Assembly (NCBI GenBank): GCA_937927895.1
Contig: CALGKA010000039.1
Span: forward strand, 30,697-94,696
Origin: an uncultured Granulosicoccaceae bacterium
GTDB lineage: Bacteria; Pseudomonadota; Gammaproteobacteria; Granulosicoccales; Granulosicoccaceae
Length of the DNA: 64,000 nt
Reading direction: 5' to 3'
Every line of letters begins with the position of its first letter. Positions within the stretch are counted from its first letter, which is position 1. This document shows positions 9,621 through 18,467 of this stretch, one piece after another. The notes under the pieces were generated by a model, which saw nothing but the letters and a program-made list of their open reading frames with translations, searched no databases and had not been told where the DNA came from. The position numbers and the translations under genes were made by a program.

Positions 9621-11069
9621 TCAAAGCCACCAACAAAGCATTACAGATATAAGCGATGTACTCACAACACCCGCCAAAGTGACTAGCGCCACACGCCCAA
9701 GCAATAGCGACTCTGCACCAGACTGACCCACAATACTTGCTGCAAATATTAGGCGGCCGGGTGACGCCAACGTCACGTTGCTACCAGCAGCGTTTTGCGC
9801 TGCCGCTATAGCATCTTTCGGCAAACTGAGTTCAGTGGCAACGGTTACTTGTAGATCCATAAATAATGCATTAGATGCTGTATTGCTGGCTGTTAAAAAG
9901 CCACCCAGAGCACCTATCATTGGCGCTGCTAACGGATAATAGCCACTAGTCGCCTGCGCTATACCGAGCGCTATACTTTGCGTCATGCCGGAGTCTGTCA
10001 TAAGTTGCCCCAGCATCACAAAGCTACCAACAGCAAGTGTCGCGAGCCACCATTGCCGAACGGCTGCGACGATTAACTGATATGCATTTTTACGAGCTTG
10101 ATTAAAAAGCAATAAACCCACTAGTGCGGATAGCAATAAATAGGTACCGGCATGATAAAACGGCGCAATACTTAATCCAGTGAAAACTTTAAGCTCTATA
10201 CTCTGAAGCGAGTGTTTTAGCTCTGGTATTAAGCGGGTTAAACACAATGACAACATTAAAACCACAAACGGAAAAAACGCTGCAAACGGAAATTGCTCCT
10301 GGGCTCTGGCTTCACCGCTTGATGCCACAATGACTGCAACCGCAACAACAAGCAAACCTGCCAGACAACCCGCAAGCTCAACCCCGACCAGTAAAGTACA
10401 TATCAGTAGTAAAAAAGACAAACCAGCAGAATAAACACATAGCAACATCAACGCACGCCGCGATAATAAATCGCTGATGCGCAAGGCAAAATATCCAAAT
10501 AGCATTGTAACGGGCAAGGCAAAGAGCGCGCACAGTGCACCAAGCCGAACTTCAGAAACACCTGAGAGCTCCGCCCCTACGAGGGTACCTATCGCTAACG
10601 CTCCCCAAGGCACAGCGCACTGACCCAGTAACGCTAACACCGCAGCTTGCATTGGCGCGTAACCCAACGCCATAAATAAGGGGGCTACCACGACTATACC
10701 GACCCCAAAGCCCGTTGCAGACTCAAAAAACACTGACGCACCAAATACCAGCGCAAACAATCGGTGCACTGGTTCATCAATGGAGCGCAATATTGATTCA
10801 GCTATTTTGTTCAACGCCCCGCCTTGATCCAAGACGCGGTAGAGCAAAACCCCACCCAACAGAATCAACGAAATATTTAGAGTATTAAAAACCCCATATT
10901 GCAATGAACGCCCAAATAGCGGCATGCCGATTTGATAGGTAGGCCATGTCAATATTATGGCTATCGTGCACACTATGCCGATCAAGCCGGCACGCAAAGC
11001 CGACTGTTTAAACAACGCTATTGCCAGTACCGACAACAGCAACGGTATTAGCGCAAAGAAAAGGGTCAT
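9621..11069 (-). CDS. Lactate permease (LctP/LldP) family transporter
   Basis: A 482-residue polytopic inner-membrane protein with about 12 hydrophobic segments. The motif FFESATGFGVGIVVVAPLF, followed by a GQCAVPWGALAIGT segment and a late TASNTASNALFMDLQ segment, is characteristic of the L-lactate permease family (lactate/glycolate:H+ symporters). It is shorter than E. coli LldP (about 550), with the internal loops reduced. A lactate oxidising-type flavoprotein lies nearby on the same strand. The start codon overlaps the stop of the small upstream gene (ATGA at 11066-11069), suggesting translational coupling. The substrate could be another 2-hydroxy monocarboxylate. Confidence 0.8.
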   Translation of the reverse strand: MTLFFALIPLLLSVLAIALFKQSALRAGLIGIVCTIAIILTWPTYQIGMPLFGRSLQYGVFNTLNISLILLGGVLLYRVLDQGGALNKIAESILRSIDEPVHRLFALVFGASVFFESATGFGVGIVVVAPLFMALGYAPMQAAVLALLGQCAVPWGALAIGTLVGAELSGVSEVRLGALCALFALPVTMLFGYFALRISDLLSRRALMLLCVYSAGLSFLLLICTLLVGVELAGCLAGLLVVAVAVIVASSGEARAQEQFPFAAFFPFVVLMLSLCLTRLIPELKHSLQSIELKVFTGLSIAPFYHAGTYLLLSALVGLLLFNQARKNAYQLIVAAVRQWWLATLAVGSFVMLGQLMTDSGMTQSIALGIAQATSGYYPLAAPMIGALGGFLTASNTASNALFMDLQVTVATELSLPKDAIAAAQNAAGSNVTLASPGRLIFAASIVGQSGAESLLLGRVALVTLAGVVSTSLISVMLCWWL

Positions 11070-11368
11070 TTTTTAAGGCGCTCGGTGAGGCTTAACAAAC
11101 CAGACGTAAGGCAAATAACTGAAATCAACCACTTTAGTTTACTCAAGTAAATACAACGTACGGCTATAGCCACTAACAAAATTGCGCCGATCTTTCCGGT
11201 GGATTTGTGCTCGCGAGCTATCCCCTTCCAAAGACTAAGTCCAAATTGATCACTCAGTTCACTATTCGGCCCAGGCACATCAAGCAAATGGCTGGCGGTA
11301 CGATACCAATAAGTAAGACTCGCTAATTTTGGCAGGTTTGCAAGGGCAAAAAGGCCACTTACTTGCAA
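11066..11368 (-). CDS. Small hypothetical membrane protein upstream of the permease
   Basis: A 100-residue frame that I do not recognise. The C-terminal half is hydrophobic (GAILLVAIAVRCIYL and WLISVICLTSGLLSL), enough for two short membrane segments. The N-terminal half is soluble. The stop codon overlaps the permease start by four bases, the usual sign of a coupled gene pair, which is the main reason to accept it. There is no convincing ribosome site and no family motif, so a spurious frame remains possible. Confidence 0.4.
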   Translation of the reverse strand: MQVSGLFALANLPKLASLTYWYRTASHLLDVPGPNSELSDQFGLSLWKGIAREHKSTGKIGAILLVAIAVRCIYLSKLKWLISVICLTSGLLSLTERLKK

Positions 11369-11413
11369 CGCTAAGCCTTCCTACTGCGCATTTACGAAAC
11401 TACTACAAACGCT

Positions 11414-12892
11414 GTGCCCATGCTACGAAATAATTCTCCAACCACCTTGCTTGTCGCGCTGACTATCTGCAGCGCCATGGTGGCTGGTTGCGCCCCGAGC
11501 TCGGCAATTGTAAACACTGAAAACGCCGTAAAAACCAGAGTTGAAAACACACAGCCTGAATCGATTACTGAGTTGCCAATACAAGCGTGGTACCAAGAAG
11601 CTAAAAATACTGTTAGCGCTGAACTCAAAGCCGATCTTTCAAAAATTGATTTATCTGTGACAGATTCCCAAGGCATAGCGCTGCACGCAAAGACGAGCTT
11701 AATGGGGGCGCTAGCGCATGATCTCAATAACACCAAGTTTACGGAAACACTGGTCAATAATATTCTTTCGCTACAAACAGAATCGGTATTGGCAATCTAC
11801 GCACCGACAGCAGAAGCAATTTTGCTACACGATAGTAACTTAAACAAATACCTCGAGGCGCGCCAAGGAGGCTACAAAGAGGCCTTCCAGGCGCTACTTA
11901 TTCACGAGCTTGTCCATGCAGCGGATGATATAAACCACAACGCCTTTAAGCATGACGCTATGTCTTATCAAGAGGTATTCGCGAAATCTGCTGTGGTCGA
12001 AGGCCATGCACAGTGGCAAACAAGAAAAATCTGCAAAAAGCTTCAATGCGAACAAGCTTTTGAGCAGTTAAATAACTACATGTTTGCCACAAGCTCACCA
12101 GATGATCCGGCCCTTGAGTACGTACAAAGTCGCAGCTTCAAAAATCTAGAGTTCGTATACAAGGAAGGCGAACGATTTATCGACCAACTTAAACAGCGTA
12201 AAAACAGTGAATCCGCGATCTCTCTTGCTTTCAAAAAGCCTCCCAGAGACTCCATACAGATCATTGACCCGGCTTCATTTCCGAATACTGAACGTGAAAA
12301 ACTCAACGATGCTTTAAGCTCAGTAATTGAAAACACCAATAAACCCTGGCGAAAAGATAGCACCGAAAGCCTACGAAGAAACGTATTGGCCGCCGCTGCA
12401 TTTAGTATTAATCCTTCTGCAAGACAACCTATCATCAATTTTTATACATCTAAAATCCTTGCAGCTACCAAACATGAATACTATGAGCAAGGCAGTGATA
12501 CGGCAATACCAGTGGCGGTAATAGCCCTACAAACTGACTCAAATGAAACGGCTAGAAAAACTGCCTCTTTGATATTTGACAGTACACTTTCAACGTATAA
12601 TCAATTGACCGGCAAACTAGTCAACATTGGTCATTGGGACAAAGACTTCCACAGTGCAGGCGTACTTAATCAAAAGGTCAACCAACAAGCCGATCAAACC
12701 ACTATTGAAATGTACACTGCCAGCGGATACATAAACAATGGCCTGGTGAACGCCGAATACCCGGTTGAAATAGTGACCGCCATCAGTGGAAAATACTTAA
12801 TACATATAGATGGCCGCTACGTTCACGGCCAGCAAGATCTTATGCAATTTGCTGGACAACTATTACTGGCAATGCAGAAACAAGCTATTTAA
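11414..12892 (+). CDS. Lipoprotein with HExxH metallopeptidase-like motif
   Basis: A 492-residue predicted lipoprotein. The signal sequence ends in a lipobox (VAGC), so the mature protein starts at about Cys26 and should be acylated and held in the outer or inner membrane. Around residues 158-165 it contains HELVHAADD, an HExxH zinc-protease signature. About 40 residues later is VVEGHAQW, which could give the third zinc ligand (Glu) as in gluzincins. The rest (about 230-490) has no motif I can name. A periplasmic peptidase role is inferred. The reading frame starts at GTG 11414, but an in-frame ATG at 11420 is an equally good start. Confidence 0.65.
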   Translation: MPMLRNNSPTTLLVALTICSAMVAGCAPSSAIVNTENAVKTRVENTQPESITELPIQAWYQEAKNTVSAELKADLSKIDLSVTDSQGIALHAKTSLMGALAHDLNNTKFTETLVNNILSLQTESVLAIYAPTAEAILLHDSNLNKYLEARQGGYKEAFQALLIHELVHAADDINHNAFKHDAMSYQEVFAKSAVVEGHAQWQTRKICKKLQCEQAFEQLNNYMFATSSPDDPALEYVQSRSFKNLEFVYKEGERFIDQLKQRKNSESAISLAFKKPPRDSIQIIDPASFPNTEREKLNDALSSVIENTNKPWRKDSTESLRRNVLAAAAFSINPSARQPIINFYTSKILAATKHEYYEQGSDTAIPVAVIALQTDSNETARKTASLIFDSTLSTYNQLTGKLVNIGHWDKDFHSAGVLNQKVNQQADQTTIEMYTASGYINNGLVNAEYPVEIVTAISGKYLIHIDGRYVHGQQDLMQFAGQLLLAMQKQAI

Positions 12893-12913
12893 TCTTCTTG
12901 TTGATTTCAGTAT

Positions 12914-14869
12914 TTAGAACTTATCTTCTACAGCAACCAATGTACGCCTGGTGTCTCCGATACGCTGCGTAAATCTACAGCGATCAAAGTACTCAAGTAT
13001 CTCTACCACCAGGTTTCTCCCAACCCCTGACTTGTCGCGAAAGGCAGCAACAGTCAGTTTATCGCCCGCGCTTAGCGACACTGCAATGTGCGCAAGCTTT
13101 CTTAAGGTTTGCGGTAAAAAATATCTATTTTCAGTTACCTTGTATAGCTTCCCATGAGACACGCAGTGCATTAGAAACTTGTGTGTCTCATCAACTGTTT
13201 TATCCAATACTTTCGCAAGCTCAGCTACACGCGGAGGGGCAAGCGAATCAACAGAAACACTGTCGCTAATTCTCTGCCACTGTAATTGGTCCTCGCTTGA
13301 TAGTGTAATCTCATGATCACAAAGACGGTAGACAGTGGCGTTTCTTATAATCGTTGAATCTTGCACCAGTAACGTAAGATGCAGCTCTAGTAACGCAACA
13401 TCTACTTTTAATGGGTAAAGTTTTTTTAAGCGAAGCGCATCTACTCCGAGCACTTCTGGATGTGCAGCATGGAACTGCCTTAAAACCTCAAGCAGATCGA
13501 CCTTAAGCGCACTGCTCTGCGATTCTTTCATTCCCCATAATTCATTAGCTGCACGATGTACCACCAAACCAAGTTCGCTTGTTATAGATTCAAGCTCGGT
13601 TGAATTGAGATTTAGCTTCCGTGAAAAAGCAGTTAAATTCACCCCGGCAGGTTGCAGATCAACAAGTTCACTTAATGCTTGTGCAGAGGTTTTAGCATTT
13701 AATGCTTTAAGCTCTTTTAAACGAGCGGGCTTACTACGCCCACGCCTTGGAGGGTACGGGTCAAGCACGCGACCACCTGCTATAGTCTTACGCGCTGATT
13801 GATCTCGTAATACAAATCGATCACCGTGCACTGCAAAAAACGGTTTCTCACATATTAGTCTGGCAAGTGCATGTTCACCGTGAGCAAGTTCCGTGGTATC
13901 AAGCAGCGCAATACGGCAAGGAATATCTGCAGTGCCAAGATGCAAATGTGCCGGTGTCCAATGATGCAACTTATATGTATTATGGGTTGGCTTGGCAGAT
14001 GCATTTCTATTTTCACTTACAAAAAGTGCAGGTGTAATTATTACATCTATAAAATTTACGCACTGCACATCAGCATTAGAAACTAACCAATCACCTCGCT
14101 GTAACATCGGACGGGTGAGTTCACCGCTAACATTAAGAGCACACCGCTGTCCGACAAAGGCATGCTTCGCTTCAGTGTTTTGTGCATGGATGCTTCTTAC
14201 ACGGGCAGACTTTGCATGGTCTGCACTAGCGGAAGCTAATGTGACCGTGTCACCTTTACTGATCGCTCCGTCTACTACGGTACCCGTCACGACAGTACCG
14301 CTACCGTCGAGTATAAAGCTACGGTCAATTGCCATGCGAAAACTACCTCGCTTGTGCCGAGGTAGCTGCGCACCGGCTAGTTCAACAACACGCTCTTTAA
14401 GAAGGTTTACTGCCGCCTGATCATTGCTTGCAAGAGCAAACAACTGGCTATTCTCAAACCCCGCTTGCCGCAGTAGATCACTCACTAGATTTTCAACTTC
14501 CTTAACCCGCTCAGGTTCGACCAGGTCAATTTTACTCACTAACGCCACTACATTTCGCACAGACATTAATTGCAGAATAGCGATATGCTCCAGTGTTTGC
14601 GGCATTGGCCCATCATCTGCTGCCACCACCACCAATGCGATATCTACCATCCCAACACCGGCGATCATATTACGAACAAATTTCTCATGCCCTGGCACAT
14701 CAATAAACGCCAGGTTTTGGCCGCTGTCATTTTTTAAATAGGCAAAGCCAAGATCAATTGTTAAGCCGCGCTTTTTTTCCTCGGGGAGCCTGTCTGTATT
14801 AGTGCCGGTGAGCGCTCTAACGAGCGAAGTCTTGCCATGATCGACATGGCCTGCGGTGGCTATAATCAT
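12914..14869 (-). CDS. selB: Selenocysteine-specific elongation factor SelB
   Basis: A 651-residue translational GTPase that delivers Sec-tRNA(Sec) to UGA codons marked by a SECIS hairpin. The G domain opens with MIIATAGHVDHGKTSLVRAL. The switch segment NTDRLPEEKKRGLTIDLGFAY is a SelB hallmark, followed by DVPGHEKFV and a SKIDLVE-like specificity loop. EF-Tu-like domains II and III follow, then a C-terminal series of winged helices for SECIS binding (about 390-651). The ATG at 14869 is chosen because the frame upstream encodes a low-quality 63-residue extension not found in SelB. It is divergent from the selenoprotein gene, 125 bp apart. Confidence 0.93.
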   Translation of the reverse strand: MIIATAGHVDHGKTSLVRALTGTNTDRLPEEKKRGLTIDLGFAYLKNDSGQNLAFIDVPGHEKFVRNMIAGVGMVDIALVVVAADDGPMPQTLEHIAILQLMSVRNVVALVSKIDLVEPERVKEVENLVSDLLRQAGFENSQLFALASNDQAAVNLLKERVVELAGAQLPRHKRGSFRMAIDRSFILDGSGTVVTGTVVDGAISKGDTVTLASASADHAKSARVRSIHAQNTEAKHAFVGQRCALNVSGELTRPMLQRGDWLVSNADVQCVNFIDVIITPALFVSENRNASAKPTHNTYKLHHWTPAHLHLGTADIPCRIALLDTTELAHGEHALARLICEKPFFAVHGDRFVLRDQSARKTIAGGRVLDPYPPRRGRSKPARLKELKALNAKTSAQALSELVDLQPAGVNLTAFSRKLNLNSTELESITSELGLVVHRAANELWGMKESQSSALKVDLLEVLRQFHAAHPEVLGVDALRLKKLYPLKVDVALLELHLTLLVQDSTIIRNATVYRLCDHEITLSSEDQLQWQRISDSVSVDSLAPPRVAELAKVLDKTVDETHKFLMHCVSHGKLYKVTENRYFLPQTLRKLAHIAVSLSAGDKLTVAAFRDKSGVGRNLVVEILEYFDRCRFTQRIGDTRRTLVAVEDKF

Positions 14870-14983
14870 AAACGGAATACTATCGGGAAATACTTCGAGC
14901 AAATGCCGCGAGTTATCATTATCATTGGGTGCGGTCGGGTAATTCTCAGTATTTTGGCTGTAACCGCTGCGCATCGCAACAAC

Positions 14984-14987
14984 GGAG
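14984..14987 (+). promoter_or_regulatory. Ribosome binding site deciding the selenoprotein start
   Basis: GGAG at 14984-14987 is seven bases ahead of the ATG at 14995. It selects this codon over the earlier in-frame ATG at 14929, which has no such site. Confidence 0.7.
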
Positions 14988-14994
14988 ACACAAT

Positions 14995-16164
14995 ATGGCA
15001 AGACTGAACGAAATGGTGGAGGGCCTGCGAACGACTGTCGAAACGCTGGATTGCCCAACGTTTTCTGATGCCGCTTTCACATCAGCACGACCCCTAAATG
15101 AGTGTCGGGTGGCATTAATATCGACAGCCGGCCTAATGCGCCGCAACGACGACAATGTACCAGGCAATAGCGACGACTACCGTAGTTTTGACAAAACCTG
15201 TCAAAACCGGGACATTCTGATAAATCACATATCAGTCAATTTTGATCGAACAGCATTTGCCGAAGACGCCAACACTGTCCTTCCAAAAGACCTATTAAAA
15301 ACGTTAGCAGAAGACGGCACGATAGCAAAAGCGGCTGATACCCATTATTCATTTTTAGGCGCAACCGGCGCTGCTCAACTAGAGAAGAACGCCAAACGCT
15401 TAGCAGAGGAATTAAACGAGCTAAATATCAACACTGTTTGCCTACTACCTGTTTGACCTGCCTGTACTCGCGCCGTGAGCGTGATTGCACATTGGATCGA
15501 ACAAGCTGGAATCAACACTGTTGTTATTGGATCAATCAAACCACAACTTGAGAAAATAAAGCCACCAAGAGCCTTGTGGGTACCATTTGAACTCGGCCGC
15601 CCACTGGGACCACCTAGCAATCCTGAAGTACAATTGCAGGTGTTACGCCAGGCACTTGGCTTAATAGAAACAGCACAACAAGCTATAATTGAGGACTTTG
15701 AAACTGATGATCCGCGCGCTACACCTGCTAAGGTTTGGAACGCTCCTGGTATTGACGCCATGACAACAGTGGCTGAAGAATGTGCAGCCCTTAAAGTGTA
15801 CTACCAGCAGCAATGCGTTAGCCAAAGCAGAACTTCAGTAGGGGTCGCTAAAACTCCCATAATTGAACTGGCAGAATTGTTTGATCATGTTTACCAACAC
15901 AATAAACTTAAAGAGATACGGGAAGATATCTCATCACGATTAATGTTTCGCTTAGCACTTGATGATCTCAAGGCGTACTATATAGAAGCAGCACTAGGCA
16001 ACAATAAGCAACCGTCTAGCGTACAAATATACGATTGGATATGGAAAGACACTTTGCTTGGCAAACAGATGCGTGAGCTACGTAAGCGTTTTATGGAATC
16101 AGATGATAAAAAAATTAGCGATTTGGGAGCAAAGTTTATCGTGCCACACCAATGGCGTGATTAA
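14995..16164 (+). CDS. GrdB-like selenoprotein (Sec154 at in-frame UGA)
   Basis: A 389-residue protein if the TGA at 15454-15456 is read as selenocysteine. The frame is open on both sides of that TGA and ends at TAA 16164. Around it, the motif U-P-A-C-T-R followed about a dozen residues later by IEQAGINTVVIGS matches the U-x-x-C-T-R...IE.AGIPVV pattern of glycine/sarcosine/betaine reductase selenoprotein B (GrdB) and its relatives. The upstream NFDRTAF and HYSFLGATG segments fit the short proteobacterial branch of the family. A candidate SECIS hairpin follows the UGA. selB is divergent upstream and selA begins 90 bp downstream. Classical GrdB is a subunit of an anaerobic reductase, but no grdA/C/D/E partners are here, so the reaction is unknown; a thiol/selenol reductase role is inferred. 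Confidence 0.88.
15467..15479 (+). promoter_or_regulatory. Candidate bacterial SECIS hairpin
   Basis: CTCGC (15467-15471) pairs with GTGAG (15475-15479), including one G-U pair, around a GCC loop. The loop begins with G 16 nt after the UGA, at the short limit of the spacing expected for bacterial SECIS elements. The stem below it is weak (mostly wobbles), so exact boundaries are uncertain. Confidence 0.55.
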
Positions 16165-16254
16165 TAACTACGGGATTAATTACTCCGCGTTAAATAATTG
16201 CATATCGACTCCAATCGAAAATATCAACTCATCAAATGTTTGGACATCATAGCG

Positions 16255-17670
16255 ATGTCCAAACCATTTCAACTTAATCAACTGCCATCAGTTGATCGCG
16301 TTCTACAAACCAGTTTATTTTCCGAGCTACTACAGCAATATGGTCGCGAGTCAGTGCTGTCAGCGCTACGGGCACAACTTGACCTCACAAGACAACAACT
16401 GCAAGCTAATGAACAGATCGCTGATGCGAGCACCGAAGATTCTATAATAGAGACGCTCAGCAACAATGTGGCCTTATCATTGGCTACTGAATTCACCCCG
16501 TCACTCAAACGTGTTTTTAATCTTACCGGTACCATTCTGCATACTAATCTTGGCAGAGCACCCTACCCTCAATCTGCAATCGATGCGATGGTGGATGTAA
16601 GCCGCGGCGCATGCAACCTTGAATACAACTTGCACACGGGTAAGCGTGGTCGCCGCGATGATCACGTAGAAAAATGGATCTGCAAACTTACTGGTGCTGA
16701 AGCAGCCACTACCGTTAACAACAATGCTGCGGCTGTACTGCTGACTTTAAACAGTATTGCAAACCGACGGAACGTTATCGTGTCCCGCGGTGAACTCATC
16801 GAAATTGGTGGCTCATTCAGAATTCCCGCCATTATGGAAAAGGCCGGCTGCAAGCTGCGTGAAACAGGCACAACTAATCGTACACATCTAAAGGACTACA
16901 AGGAAGCGATCGGTAAAAAAACAGCCGCACTAATGAAAATACATACCAGCAACTTTGAAATTAACGGCTTCACTAAAAGTGTTGCAGCAACAGATCTAGC
17001 CGCGTTAGCACAAAGCCATAGTATTCCGCTGATAGACGATCTAGGTAGTGGCACGCTAGTAGATCTTACGCAGTTCGGTTTGCCTTACGAACGCACTGCC
17101 AAGGAAGCACTCACTGACGGTGCAGATATCATTACCTTTAGCGGCGATAAACTTTTAGGCGGCCCCCAATGTGGGATCATTGCAGGCCGCAAAGATTTAA
17201 TCGAGCTAATTGATAAGAACCCAATAAAAAGAGCCATGCGACTCGACAAGGTGGCACTTGCAGCCCTTGCGGAGGTTTTAAAACTATACGCGACACCTGA
17301 GACTCTAGTAACGCAAGTACCATCTTTGGCTATGTTATCTCGAAAAGCCGCTGAGATTAAAATCACGGCAATCAAGCTACAGAGTGCGCTCAACTCACAT
17401 CTCACAAACTATCAGGTATCAGTGAGTCCTTGTCAGAGCCAAATTGGCAGCGGCGCACTACCTACTCGCACACTAGACAGTTACGCAGTAGTGGTGCATG
17501 CGTCATCAGGCAGTTCAGTAAACAAGCTGGCGGCACGCTTTAGGGATTTATCGGTTCCCATCATCGGCCGTATTGCCCAAGAAGCACTATGGTTAGACTG
17601 CCGCGCTATAGAACATGAGCTAGATGAATTAATCAAAATGTTTAACGTTGATTTAGCCAGCAGCACCTAA
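16255..17670 (+). CDS. selA: L-seryl-tRNA(Sec) selenium transferase SelA
   Basis: A 471-residue PLP enzyme that converts Ser-tRNA(Sec) to Sec-tRNA(Sec) using selenophosphate. Hallmarks are LPSVDRVLQ at the N-terminus, FNLTGTILHTNLGRAPYP, TGAEAATTVNNNAAAVLL, RGELIEIGGSFRIPAIMEKAG, and the PLP-binding lysine Lys299 in TFSGDKLLGGPQCG. The ATG at 16255 gives the normal SelA length; an upstream ATG at 16198 would add 19 unrelated residues. It follows the selenoprotein gene by 90 bp on the same strand, so the two are probably co-transcribed. selD and the tRNA(Sec) gene are not in the window. Confidence 0.95.
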   Translation: MSKPFQLNQLPSVDRVLQTSLFSELLQQYGRESVLSALRAQLDLTRQQLQANEQIADASTEDSIIETLSNNVALSLATEFTPSLKRVFNLTGTILHTNLGRAPYPQSAIDAMVDVSRGACNLEYNLHTGKRGRRDDHVEKWICKLTGAEAATTVNNNAAAVLLTLNSIANRRNVIVSRGELIEIGGSFRIPAIMEKAGCKLRETGTTNRTHLKDYKEAIGKKTAALMKIHTSNFEINGFTKSVAATDLAALAQSHSIPLIDDLGSGTLVDLTQFGLPYERTAKEALTDGADIITFSGDKLLGGPQCGIIAGRKDLIELIDKNPIKRAMRLDKVALAALAEVLKLYATPETLVTQVPSLAMLSRKAAEIKITAIKLQSALNSHLTNYQVSVSPCQSQIGSGALPTRTLDSYAVVVHASSGSSVNKLAARFRDLSVPIIGRIAQEALWLDCRAIEHELDELIKMFNVDLASST

Positions 17671-17701
17671 CCCACATTAGAAGCACACCTAACGCTGCAC
17701 T

Positions 17702-18364
17702 TTAATGAGCCTCGATACCTGCACGTGCTTCAGCGCCCCACACCTTATTGACACGCTTATCACGGCCACATGCATTTCGATAGTACTTGTAGCGGATCGG
17801 ATTTTTTTGATAATAATTTTGGTGGTAATCTTCAGCGGGCCAAAACTCAGCAGCAGGCTCAATAGGTGTAACTATGTCCTGCCTTAACGCGCCACTTTCT
17901 ATCAACTGAGATTTAGATTGTTCTGCAGCTTCAGCCTGTGCTTGATCCACTGCGTAGATTGCGGTGGTGTAGCTATGACCACGGTCGCAAAATTGTCCGC
18001 CATCGTCAGTGGGATCAACGCTGCGCCAAAAAGTATGTAGTAACTGTTCATAGCTCACCTTTGAAGCATCAAAGGTAATCTGCACTACTTCGCGGTGCAT
18101 ACCAGCATGGTGGTTTTTGTAAGTAGGTTTTTTTGTCGTGCCCCCGGAGTAACCAGAAACAGTCTCAATGACACCAGGGACCGCATCAAAATCAGACTCG
18201 ACACACCAAAAGCATCCTCCCGCAAAAATCGCTATACTTTCTGATACTGGGGTACTGTCACTACCAGAGTCGCTGTCGGCGGCTCGGACAGTTAGGGACA
18301 ATGTGGCTATAACACCAATTAGCATGGCCGCCAGTACAATTGGCTTTAGAATTTGTTCTCTCAA
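17702..18364 (-). CDS. msrA: Peptide-methionine (S)-S-oxide reductase MsrA, exported
   Basis: A 220-residue MsrA with an N-terminal signal peptide or signal anchor (IVLAAMLIGVIATLSLTVRAAD), so it likely repairs oxidised methionine in the periplasm. The catalytic motif is GGCFWCVE, with the reactive Cys51. The downstream segments SGYSGGTTKKPTYKNHHAGMHREVVQITFD and FCDRGHSYTTAIYA are standard for the family. It lacks a fused MsrB domain. It converges on selA with a 31-bp gap and no obvious terminator. Because its active residue is cysteine, it is not itself a selenoprotein despite the neighbours. Confidence 0.92.
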   Translation of the reverse strand: MREQILKPIVLAAMLIGVIATLSLTVRAADSDSGSDSTPVSESIAIFAGGCFWCVESDFDAVPGVIETVSGYSGGTTKKPTYKNHHAGMHREVVQITFDASKVSYEQLLHTFWRSVDPTDDGGQFCDRGHSYTTAIYAVDQAQAEAAEQSKSQLIESGALRQDIVTPIEPAAEFWPAEDYHQNYYQKNPIRYKYYRNACGRDKRVNKVWGAEARAGIEAH

Positions 18365-18467
18365 CGCAAATCTCCGTGGATTTTGTGGTGAGACAATCGC
18401 CAGGCCCTACAGTTCCATCAAGAGGCGATAGAATAGTGTGTTTGAGACTGAGTCGCCAGAGTGTTTC

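Noticed and set aside
15454..15456. TGA as an ordinary stop separating two genes
   Set aside because: The downstream frame is in phase, continues for 236 codons without an obvious start at its beginning, carries the conserved motif across the TGA, and is next to selA and selB.
17702..18364. MsrA as a selenoprotein
   Set aside because: The catalytic motif is encoded with a cysteine codon (GCFWC) and there is no in-frame UGA.
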